Assembly (NCBI GenBank): GCA_003486945.1
Contig: DNFL01000320.1
Span: 1-18,306, forward strand
Direction: 5' to 3'
DNA from: Hyphomonas sp.
GTDB taxonomy: Bacteria > Pseudomonadota > Alphaproteobacteria > Caulobacterales > Hyphomonadaceae
Length of the DNA: 18,306 nt
The translations under genes and the position numbers were made by a program. Below the pieces are notes generated by a model, which did not search any database, had not been told where the DNA came from, and saw only the letters and a list, made by a program, of their open reading frames with translations. This document shows, piece after piece, positions 6,931 to 13,675 of the stretch. The stretch's first letter is position 1, and every line of letters begins with the position of its first letter.

Positions 6931-7311
6931 ATGGGGCGAATGGAAAAAACTGGAATCAGCGCGCGCGGGCGCATCTGGCTGGCGGCGGCCAGCGCGGTAA
7001 CCCTGGCAGGTTGCAGCCATTCCGATTGGGAAGGCATCGCCATGGGGCTGAACATGGTGGCCGCGGAGACCGCCGTGACCCTGACGCAGGTGCCGCCCTA
7101 TGAATGCGGTCTCAATGCCCAGCGCCACCCGGTGTGTGACGACACGGGAGACGGGTTTGCGGATCGCTACGGCGACCCGAACTACGAGTTTGTGCATGGC
7201 TGGAATTACGGCGTTCCGACCCGGGTCAACGATTACGGCGAGGCGTTTCAGTACGATTCGGGCTGCGATTGCTGGCGCCGCGAGCGGTCGCTGGATACCT
7301 ATCCGAAGTGA
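6931..7311 (+). CDS. Small cysteine-containing lipoprotein of unknown function
   Basis: From the ATG at 6931 the protein has 126 residues. It opens with a basic stretch, a short hydrophobic segment and the lipobox LAGC, making Cys28 the likely lipidated residue and the product a membrane-anchored lipoprotein. Four more cysteines follow (in YECG, PVCDD and GCDCW) and could form disulfides in the periplasm. The segment DDTGDGFADRYGDP resembles a calcium-binding Asp-rich loop (EF-hand or thrombospondin type 3 style) but lacks one expected acidic position. Another ATG nine bases in (6940) would be served by GGAG (6926-6929) and keeps the signal, so the exact start is uncertain. The frame also opens at a TTG at 6865, but that adds no useful N-terminus. 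No family is recognised. Confidence 0.72.
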   Translation: MGRMEKTGISARGRIWLAAASAVTLAGCSHSDWEGIAMGLNMVAAETAVTLTQVPPYECGLNAQRHPVCDDTGDGFADRYGDPNYEFVHGWNYGVPTRVNDYGEAFQYDSGCDCWRRERSLDTYPK

Positions 7312-7394
7312 GACGGCCGGCTGGGTGATCAGCGCTCTTGCGCTCCGGCGGGCGCTGTTCATACTTAGGCGGGCGATTGCGGCGGGAGAGCGGG

Positions 7395-8174
7395 TTGCAG
7401 GGTTGGCGTTTGCTGGTTCTGTCGGTGCTGCTGGCGCTGTGCGGCTTTGGCCCCGCAAGGGCGCAGTTCAAGGTTGAGGATGCGCCGCTGAAAGACTGGG
7501 CCGTGGGCATACTCGCGGCGGACTGGCGTGACAGCAACGGCGCCCCGATCGAAGCGTTCGAGAATGCGCGGCGTGCCCTGGCGAAGGGGTTTGTCACGGC
7601 AGGCTTCAGCGCTGACAATATCACCAATTTGTCACTGCGGCCGAGACAGTTCGGCGGATTTTCGCTGGCGTCACGGGAGGCGTTCTCGGCTTTCGAAAAG
7701 CAAACCAGCGACGCGACCGCAGGCTGCCTGCTTTACTTCACGTCGCACGGCATGCCGGAAGGCATGACGCTTGGCCTGGAAGGATTGCTCAGCCCCGCGC
7801 AGCTGAACACGCTCGTCGAAGATTGGTGTGGTCCTCGCCCCACGGTTGTCGTCGTGTCTGCCTGCTTTTCCGGCGTGTTCGTGCCTGCGCTGGCGGCGCC
7901 GAACCGGATGGTGGTGACGGCAGCGCGACCCGACCGCTCGTCCTTCGGCTGCAGTGCGGATGCGACCTATCCCTATTTCGACGGTTGTGTCCTGGAATCC
8001 CTTCCGGATGCAGACGATTTCGTCCACCTCGCCAGCCTCGCGCGTCAATGCGTTTCCGCGCGGGAGCGTGCCGAACATCTGTGGCCACCGTCCGAGCCGC
8101 AGGTGAAGGTCGGCAAGGATGTGGAGGACCTTTTCATCTTCCTTGATTTTGACCGGGCGCCGGAGGTGGAGTAG
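7395..8174 (+). CDS. Secreted C13-family (legumain-like) cysteine peptidase
   Basis: The protein resembles the bacterial branch of peptidase family C13, in the caspase-like clan CD. The catalytic pair is clear: His118 in YFTSHGMPEG and Cys157 in VVVVSACFSG, each after a hydrophobic strand as the fold requires. A later DRSSFGCSADATYPYFDG block is typical of the family. I chose the TTG at 7395 (259 residues) because GGGAGAG lies 4 bases upstream and the N-terminus becomes a clean signal peptide ending ARA before QF; an upstream TTG at 7338 would add an unlikely polar tail. The product is probably periplasmic or outer-membrane facing. It follows the lipoprotein gene by 83 bases and may be co-transcribed. 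Its stop lies 11 bases from the convergent metC stop. Proteolysis is inferred from motifs; the substrate is unknown. Confidence 0.88.
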   Translation: MQGWRLLVLSVLLALCGFGPARAQFKVEDAPLKDWAVGILAADWRDSNGAPIEAFENARRALAKGFVTAGFSADNITNLSLRPRQFGGFSLASREAFSAFEKQTSDATAGCLLYFTSHGMPEGMTLGLEGLLSPAQLNTLVEDWCGPRPTVVVVSACFSGVFVPALAAPNRMVVTAARPDRSSFGCSADATYPYFDGCVLESLPDADDFVHLASLARQCVSARERAEHLWPPSEPQVKVGKDVEDLFIFLDFDRAPEVE

Positions 8175-8185
8175 AGGCGGACTCG

Positions 8186-9352
8186 TCAGTCAGCGGACAA
8201 TGCCCTGAAGCCTGCGTCCAGATCGGACTTCAGGTCATTGACAGCCTCAAGACCGATATGGAAGCGCAGGAGCGGGCCGCGGGCCATGTCGCTCCAGTGA
8301 CCATTCATACGCGTCAGTTGCTGGTCGCAGGGGATGACGAGGCTTTCGAAGCCGCCCCATGAGAAGCCGAGGCCGAAGAGGGTGAGCGCTTCGAAGAAAC
8401 GTTCAAGCGCGCCCTCCGGAACAGGTTTCAGGATGATGCTGAAGAGGCCGTTGGAGCCGGTGAAGTCTCGCTTCCACAGGGCATGATCGGCGCAGACGGG
8501 CAGGGCGGGATGCAGCACGCTCTGCACTTCCGGGCGCGCGGCGAGCCAGTGGGCAATTTCGAGACCGGCCGCTTCGTGCGCCTTGAGGCGCGTCTTAAGG
8601 CTGCGCAGGCCGCGAAGCGCGAGATAGGCATCATCCGGCGCGAGCGTGATACCCCAGTCTTCCGAACAGGCGGCGAGCTTCACTTGGAGGCCTGAATCGT
8701 TGGTCATCACCGCGCCGGCGAACGCGTCCGCATGGCCGACGACATATTTCGTCAGCGCCTGGACGGAAATGTCCGCACCCAGAGCAAGTGGCTGGTAGTG
8801 CAGGCCCACGCCCCATGTGTTGTCCATGATGACGCGGATGCCGTGCGGCTTTGCCAGTGCCGCGATGGCGGGAAGGTCAGCAATCTCGAATGTCAGCGAG
8901 CCTGGGGATTCGAGGAAGATGGCCTTTGTTTCCGGGCGCAGGCGCGACTCAAGGTCGGCCGTGCTGCGCGGATCAAACCGCTCGGCGGTGACGCCCATCG
9001 CTTTCAATCGCTTCTCGCAGAAGCGCGCGGTGGGGCCATAGGCGGCGTCGGTGAACAGGAGATGGTCGCCCGAGACGACGCAGGTGGCGATGGCGAGCGC
9101 GCAGGCCTGCAGGCCGTTGCCCGCGAGGCGCGTGTGCGCGGCGCCTTCGAGTTCGCCCATCGCTGCTTCGAGTTCGCGGTGCACGGTGAGGCCCATGCGG
9201 CCATAGGTCGGCTTGGGGCCGTAGAGGCCAGCTTCGTCGCGGAAGACAACTGTGGATGCACGCTCGACCGGCGGGTTGACCGTCACACGGTCCAGCCGCG
9301 CCTTGCGCGTGTGGATGAGCCGTGTTTCGGGGGCGCCTTCGTCCTTCTTCAT
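8186..9352 (-). CDS. metC: Cystathionine beta-lyase
   Basis: This 388-residue PLP enzyme of the Cys/Met-metabolism family cleaves cystathionine to homocysteine, pyruvate and ammonia in methionine synthesis. It is closest to the MetC branch: TYGRMGLTVH (49-58), GDHLLFTDAAYGPT (95-108), IFLESPGSLTFE (145-156), MDNTW (176-180) with the pyridine-binding Asp177, and the Schiff-base Lys202 in QALTKYVVGHAD. The ATG at 9352 overlaps the stop of the sulfurtransferase gene as ATGA, which decides this start over an in-frame ATG 45 bases further upstream that would lie inside sseA. It is the last gene of a three-gene sulfur operon, so translation is probably coupled. MetC-type lyases often also release sulfide from cysteine, so a side role in cysteine breakdown is possible. 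Confidence 0.92.
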   Translation of the reverse strand: MKKDEGAPETRLIHTRKARLDRVTVNPPVERASTVVFRDEAGLYGPKPTYGRMGLTVHRELEAAMGELEGAAHTRLAGNGLQACALAIATCVVSGDHLLFTDAAYGPTARFCEKRLKAMGVTAERFDPRSTADLESRLRPETKAIFLESPGSLTFEIADLPAIAALAKPHGIRVIMDNTWGVGLHYQPLALGADISVQALTKYVVGHADAFAGAVMTNDSGLQVKLAACSEDWGITLAPDDAYLALRGLRSLKTRLKAHEAAGLEIAHWLAARPEVQSVLHPALPVCADHALWKRDFTGSNGLFSIILKPVPEGALERFFEALTLFGLGFSWGGFESLVIPCDQQLTRMNGHWSDMARGPLLRFHIGLEAVNDLKSDLDAGFRALSAD

Positions 9353-10188
9353 GCGGTCGCGACCGGGCGGGAAGGATCGGAGGCCCAATCCGTCCACGAA
9401 CCATCATAGACGGCGACATCCCAGTTGCCGAGCCGAGCGAGTGCGAGCGCGGTGATTGCGGCGGTGACGCCGGAGCCGCAAGTCGTGACGGTCGGCGCCA
9501 TCGGGTCCTTGAACAGTTTGCGCAGTTCGGAGGCGGACTTCATGCGCCCGGCTTCTGTTACCAGCTGGTTGCCGGGCAGGTTGATGCTGCCGGGGATGTG
9601 GCCGGAGCGCAGGCCCTCGCGCGGTTCAGGTGCGCGGCCCAGGAACCGCCCGTCGGGGCGGGCGTCGATGATGGTGGTGCGCGCCGTGCCCAGCAGGCTC
9701 TCGAGGCCCTTTGCGTCCATCACCAGATCGGTGCGTACGCGCGGCGTGAAGTGTCGCTCACCCGTGACCGGCGGCATGTCGTCAATTTCACCGCCCGCCT
9801 CGACCCAGGCGTTGAGGCCCCCATCAAGAACATAGACATCCTTGTGGCCCATGACGCGGAACATCCACCAGGCACGGGCGGCAGCGAAGAAACTGTTCTG
9901 GTCGTAGATGATGATGCGGTTGCCATCCCCGAGGCCGAGACGGCGAACGCGTGATGAGAACTTCACCGCATCCGGCAGCATGTGCGGCAGGTGGGAGGAC
10001 GTATCGGCGATATCGTCGATGTCGAAGAAGGCCGCTTTCGGAATGTGCCCGCGCATCCATGCCTGACGGCCGGTTTCGGGAGGGTTCGTGAAGGGCGCAA
10101 AATAGGTCGCGTCCGCAATGCGCACATCCGGCGCGTTGATGTTTTCGAGCAGCCAGTCCGCACTGACGAGGGGATCACCGGTTTCCAT
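9349..10188 (-). CDS. sseA: 3-mercaptopyruvate sulfurtransferase (two rhodanese domains)
   Basis: At 279 residues, this is a tandem-rhodanese sulfurtransferase. The N-terminal domain (about 8-140) is inactive, with no cysteine where the active one would be. The C-terminal domain (about 155-275) carries the persulfide cysteine Cys237 in TTCGSGVTA. The CG(S/T)GV(T/A) loop marks mercaptopyruvate sulfurtransferases, whereas thiosulfate rhodaneses carry CRKGVT. Other hallmarks are GHIPGSINLP (197-206) and YDQNSFFAAARAWWM (95-109). The ATG at 10188 lies four bases after the cysK stop, with GGAG inside the end of cysK as ribosome-binding site; the longer open frame upstream is an overlap with cysK. 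It transfers sulfur from 3-mercaptopyruvate to thiols or proteins. Its place between cysK and metC fits cysteine catabolism or sulfane-sulfur supply. Confidence 0.93.
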   Translation of the reverse strand: METGDPLVSADWLLENINAPDVRIADATYFAPFTNPPETGRQAWMRGHIPKAAFFDIDDIADTSSHLPHMLPDAVKFSSRVRRLGLGDGNRIIIYDQNSFFAAARAWWMFRVMGHKDVYVLDGGLNAWVEAGGEIDDMPPVTGERHFTPRVRTDLVMDAKGLESLLGTARTTIIDARPDGRFLGRAPEPREGLRSGHIPGSINLPGNQLVTEAGRMKSASELRKLFKDPMAPTVTTCGSGVTAAITALALARLGNWDVAVYDGSWTDWASDPSRPVATA

Positions 10189-10192
10189 ATCT

Positions 10193-11197
10193 CTATTTCT
10201 CCATCCATGGCGGCACGGGCAATCCCTTCCCGCGCAGAAATTCGGGATTGTAGAGCTTGGACTGGTAACGGTTGCCATAGTCGCAGAGGATGGTGACGAT
10301 GGTTTTGCCGGGGCCAAGGTCTTTCGCGAGTCGGATGGCGCCCGCGATGTTGATGCCCGACGAGCCGCCGAGACAGAGGCCTTCATGCTCAACGAGATCG
10401 TAGAGCACGGTCAGGGCTTCGTCGTCTGGAATGCGGTAGGCCTTGTCGACCTGAATGCCCTCGAGGTTCGCCGTGATGCGGCCCTGTCCGATGCCTTCGG
10501 TAATCGAGGTGCCTTCGGATTTCAATTCGCCTTCGGTGTAGTAGGAGAAGAGCGCCGCGCCGCCCGGATCGGCGAGGCCGATGGTGAGCTTCTTGCTGCG
10601 CTCCTTCAGGCCAAGCGATATGCCGCCCAGCGTGCCGCCGGAGCCGACGGCGCAGATGAAGCCATCGATCTTGCCGTTCGTCTGTTCCCAGATTTCCGGG
10701 GCAGTCGTGTTGTAGTGCGCGCGGCGGTTGGCCTGGTTGTCGAACTGGTTCGCCCAGATCGCGCCATTCGACTCGCTCGCGGCGAGTTCCTCGGCGAGGC
10801 GGCCGGAATAGCGGACATAGTTGTTGGGGTTCGCGTAGGGCACCGCGTCCACCTCGATCAGCTCGGCGCCGAGCAGGCGGATGGCGTCTTTCTTCTCCTG
10901 GCTCTGCGTGCGCGGCATGACGATCACGACGCGGTAGCCGAGCGCCTTGCCGACGAGGGCGAGGCCGATGCCGGTATTGCCGGCGGTGCCTTCGACAATT
11001 GTGCCGCCGGGCTTCAGCGCGCCGGACGCTTCCGCTTCGCGGATGATGCCGAGAGCAGGGCGGTCCTTCACTGACTGGCCGGGGTTCAGGAATTCACACT
11101 TGCCGAGAATTTCACAGCCCGTCTCGTCCGAGGCCCGGTTGAGGCGTAGGAGCGGGGTGTTGCCGATCAGTTCAACGATCGATCGGTGGATGGTCAT
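10193..11197 (-). CDS. cysK: Cysteine synthase A
   Basis: This 334-residue fold-type II PLP enzyme joins O-acetylserine and sulfide to make cysteine. Residues 8-20 carry VELIGNTPLLRLN, then the PLP-lysine motif NPGQSVKDR with Lys44. NTGIGLAL and GSGGTLGG form the phosphate-binding region, and LCLGGSSGIN lies near the C-terminus. The glutamine in PGQSVKDR, where many enzymes have glycine, and the WMEK ending fit the alphaproteobacterial form annotated CysK; a cystathionine beta-synthase activity cannot be excluded from sequence alone. There is no C-terminal CBS regulatory domain. The ATG at 11197 has AGAGGA about 11 bases upstream and starts the conserved MTIHRSIVELIGNTP. It is the first gene of the cysK-sseA-metC operon and divergent from the gene at 11346. 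Confidence 0.93.
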   Translation of the reverse strand: MTIHRSIVELIGNTPLLRLNRASDETGCEILGKCEFLNPGQSVKDRPALGIIREAEASGALKPGGTIVEGTAGNTGIGLALVGKALGYRVVIVMPRTQSQEKKDAIRLLGAELIEVDAVPYANPNNYVRYSGRLAEELAASESNGAIWANQFDNQANRRAHYNTTAPEIWEQTNGKIDGFICAVGSGGTLGGISLGLKERSKKLTIGLADPGGAALFSYYTEGELKSEGTSITEGIGQGRITANLEGIQVDKAYRIPDDEALTVLYDLVEHEGLCLGGSSGINIAGAIRLAKDLGPGKTIVTILCDYGNRYQSKLYNPEFLRGKGLPVPPWMEK

Positions 11198-11208
11198 GGG
11201 CAGATTGT

Positions 11209-11236
11209 CCTCTCGGCCACGGGGATGGGACCGAGA
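11209..11236 (-). promoter_or_regulatory. Possible hairpin over the cysK ribosome-binding site
   Basis: In the cysK leader (minus strand) TCTCGG (11236-11231) can pair with CCGAGA (11216-11211). The second arm runs into the Shine-Dalgarno AGAGGA, which occupies 11214-11209. Folding would hide part of that site, giving a simple way to tune translation. The stem is only 6 bp with a 14-nt loop, so it may be weak or accidental. It does not match any S-adenosylmethionine riboswitch layout I know. Confidence 0.25.
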
Positions 11237-11345
11237 CTTAAGGGGCTGCGGCGCAAGCTGCAATCGGACCAAATCTCATTTGATCCATTACCGGCGCCGG
11301 ATCGTAGGAATAAGCACACTGTTCTGCCGCATTCAGGAGTCTGCC

Positions 11346-12020
11346 ATGGCCATCAAATCCCTGCTGAGCCTGTTGATTTCACTGGCATTTGTGGCCGCTG
11401 CACGGGCTGAAATGCCGGTGACGCCGGGCAACTGGCAGCCGAGCGCGGGCGACGAAATCCGCTTCAATGTGCTGCGCCAGGGGCAGGCCTTCGGCAGCCA
11501 CGCAGTGCGCTTCGAGGAAGGGCCGGATGGCAGCCTGATCGCACGGACGGACGTATCGCTGAAGGCGGGCCTCGGGCCGGTGACGCTGTATCGCTACCAG
11601 CTGGAAGCGGCGGAGACCTGGGCGGGCGGGCAGCTCGTGAAAGTGTCCGGCAAGGTGAACGATGACGGCAAGCGGCGCTCCGTGACGGCTGCACGCGAAG
11701 GCGCTGCGCTGAAGGTCAAAGGGAGCGACTTCACGGGCACGGCGCCGAAGGAAGTTGTACCAGCGAGTCACTGGAACTATGCGCAGACGAAAACGCGCAA
11801 ACTGCTCTCGACCGAAGATGGCGAGATTCTCGATGTGCGCGTCGACCGCCTTGGCCGCGAAACTATAACGGCGGGCGGAAAGAAGATCGAGGCGAACCGA
11901 TACCGGCTCGACTCCGCCATTGATGTCGACCTCTGGTATGACGATGACGGGCGCTGGGTGAAGCTCGCCTTCGAGGCGCGCGGCCAGAAGATCGAGTATG
12001 TGCTCGACCGCTTCTACTGA
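11346..12020 (+). CDS. Secreted protein of unknown function (DUF6134/DUF3108-like)
   Basis: The 224-residue product starts with a clear signal peptide (hydrophobic LLSLLISLAFVAAARA, cleavage before Glu23 or so) and is otherwise soluble and beta-rich. It carries alternating strands such as DEIRFNVLRQGQAFGSHAVR, YRYQLEAAETW and a final WVKLAFEARGQKIEYVL. This pattern resembles the DUF6134 or DUF3108 type of periplasmic protein; I am not certain which. No catalytic motif is evident. AGGAG lies six bases before the ATG. Its stop overlaps the photolyase start by one base (TGATG), so the two are almost certainly co-transcribed and translationally coupled. How a periplasmic protein relates to DNA repair is not apparent. 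Confidence 0.85.
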   Translation: MAIKSLLSLLISLAFVAAARAEMPVTPGNWQPSAGDEIRFNVLRQGQAFGSHAVRFEEGPDGSLIARTDVSLKAGLGPVTLYRYQLEAAETWAGGQLVKVSGKVNDDGKRRSVTAAREGAALKVKGSDFTGTAPKEVVPASHWNYAQTKTRKLLSTEDGEILDVRVDRLGRETITAGGKKIEANRYRLDSAIDVDLWYDDDGRWVKLAFEARGQKIEYVLDRFY

Positions 12021-13573
12021 TGCGCAAAACTTCCGGCGCCGCGCTGCGGCTTGTTCTGGGTGACCAGCTGTCGCCGCAGCTCTCGTCACTGGAGGGTGCA
12101 GCGCCAGGCGACCTGATCCTGATCGCGGAAGTGATGGAAGAGGCGACCTATGTTCGCCACCATAAGAAGAAGATCGCTTTCCTGTTCGCCGCGATGCGCC
12201 ACTTTGCGGAGGAGCTGCGCGCCGCGGGCCACCGGGTGCACTATGTGACGCTGGACGATCCGGCGAATGCGGGTTCGCTGCGCAGCGAGGTCGCACGTGC
12301 GCTGGAGGAGGAAGACCTCGCGCGTGTCGTTGTGACGAAGCCGGGCGAATGGCGCTTGTTGCAAGACATGGAGCGCTGGCGCGACCTGTTCCCTGTGCCG
12401 GTCGAACTGCGTGAAGATACGCGTTTCATCGTGCCGCTGAAGGCGTTTGCTGATTGGGCAAAGGAACGCAAGCAGCTGCGCATGGAATACTTCTACCGCG
12501 ACGTGCGCCGGCAGACCGGGCTGCTGATGGACGGCGATATGCCGGCTGGCGGGCAGTGGAATTTCGATGCGGAGAACCGCAAGCGCCTGCCGAAATCCCT
12601 GGTGCCGCCGCCGCGATATATTCCGCCGACGGACGAGGTGACGCGCGCAGTGATGAGGCTGGTCGAAGCCCGGTTTCCGGACCATTTCGGAGACCTTGAG
12701 CCATGGGTGTTCGCGACGACGCGTGCAGGCGCAGAAGCGGCGCGGGATCATTTCATCCGCGGTGTCCTACCGGGTTTCGGTGACTGGCAGGACGCGATGG
12801 CCAAGGGCGAGCCCTGGATGTGGCATTCGCTGCTGTCGGTCTATCTGAACTGCGGCCTTCTGGACCCGCTGGATGTGTGCCGGCGCGCCGAGACGGAATG
12901 GCGGGAGGGCCGCGCGCCGCTAAATGCAGTGGAAGGGTTCATCCGCCAGATCATTGGCTGGCGGGAATATGTGCGCGGCGTCTACTGGATGCAGATGCCC
13001 GGTTATGCGCAGCTGAACGCGCTGGGTGCACACCGGCCGTTGCCGGAGTTTTACTGGACTGGTGAAACCGATATGCGCTGCATGGCCGAAGCCATCGACC
13101 AGACGAAGCGATACGCCTATGCCCACCACATCCAGCGCCTGATGTTGACTGGCAACTTTGCGCTGCTGGCCGGAATTGATCCGTGGGCGGTTAATGAATG
13201 GTACCTGCTTGTTTACGCAGACGCCTATGAATGGGTGGAACTGCCGAACACGCACGGCATGGCGCTGCACGCCGATGGCGGCTTGATGGCGTCTAAGCCC
13301 TATGCTGCGAGCGGCAACTATATCAACAAGATGTCGGACTATTGCGGCAGCTGCGCCTATAATGTCCGCGACAGGACAGGGCCGGCTGCCTGTCCTTTCA
13401 ATTACCTTTACTGGGATTTCATTGACCGGCATCGCGAGCGGCTTTCCGGGAACCCGAGATTGGGCCCGATTGTCCGCGGCCTGGACCGGCTAGGCGATGA
13501 AGAGCTGCACGCTATCCGCCTGCAGTCGGCTTCTTTTCTCGACAAATATGCTCCGCTGTTGCCAACTGATTAA
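12020..13573 (+). CDS. Iron-sulfur (6-4) photolyase, FeS-BCP/PhrB-like
   Basis: This 517-residue flavoprotein belongs to the FeS bacterial cryptochrome/photolyase group (deoxyribodipyrimidine photolyase-related), which repairs UV (6-4) photoproducts with light. Domain order is an N-terminal alpha/beta domain (LRLVLGDQLSP near 9-19) followed by a helical FAD-binding domain. Four cysteines at 354, 442, 445 and 458 have exactly the spacing of the [4Fe-4S] ligands in Agrobacterium PhrB (350, 438, 441, 454). The paired His369-His370 (AYAHHIQRLM) and the electron-path residues Trp346, Trp394 and Tyr395 show the same four-residue shift. All key residues are therefore present and the enzyme should be active. 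The start overlaps the preceding stop by one base. In relatives such as Rhodobacter CryB, a photosensory role is also known. Confidence 0.95.
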   Translation: MRKTSGAALRLVLGDQLSPQLSSLEGAAPGDLILIAEVMEEATYVRHHKKKIAFLFAAMRHFAEELRAAGHRVHYVTLDDPANAGSLRSEVARALEEEDLARVVVTKPGEWRLLQDMERWRDLFPVPVELREDTRFIVPLKAFADWAKERKQLRMEYFYRDVRRQTGLLMDGDMPAGGQWNFDAENRKRLPKSLVPPPRYIPPTDEVTRAVMRLVEARFPDHFGDLEPWVFATTRAGAEAARDHFIRGVLPGFGDWQDAMAKGEPWMWHSLLSVYLNCGLLDPLDVCRRAETEWREGRAPLNAVEGFIRQIIGWREYVRGVYWMQMPGYAQLNALGAHRPLPEFYWTGETDMRCMAEAIDQTKRYAYAHHIQRLMLTGNFALLAGIDPWAVNEWYLLVYADAYEWVELPNTHGMALHADGGLMASKPYAASGNYINKMSDYCGSCAYNVRDRTGPAACPFNYLYWDFIDRHRERLSGNPRLGPIVRGLDRLGDEELHAIRLQSASFLDKYAPLLPTD

Positions 13574-13596
13574 CAATCCTTTCCGCGGTTGTTGCA

Positions 13597-13617
13597 GGTT
13601 TCTTCGTCGGAAGAACC
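13597..13617 (+). other. Hairpin in the spacer after the photolyase
   Basis: GGTTTCTTC (13597-13605), loop GTCG, GAAGAACC (13610-13617) pair over eight bases with a single bulged T. It lies 24 bases after the photolyase stop and 59 bases before the next start. No T-run follows, so it is at best a weak or Rho-assisted terminator or a 3'-end stabiliser. Confidence 0.3.
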
Positions 13618-13675
13618 GAAAGTTTCACCAGCCTGCGCTATGTCTGGCGGTGACAAATTTCCAACGAGAACAACA

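Noticed and set aside
9349..10392. A 68-residue N-terminal extension of the sulfurtransferase
   Set aside because: It lies inside cysK in another frame, is Ser/Arg/Ala-rich without conservation features, and the ATG at 10188 has a good ribosome-binding site and the family N-terminus.
10118..11074. Plus-strand open frame of 318 codons opposite cysK and sseA
   Set aside because: Antisense to two clearly recognised enzymes and without any domain motif.
11198..11345. S-adenosylmethionine riboswitch (SAM-II type) upstream of cysK
   Set aside because: I looked for the compact SAM-II pseudoknot elements and did not see them; only a short hairpin at the ribosome-binding site and one GC palindrome are present.
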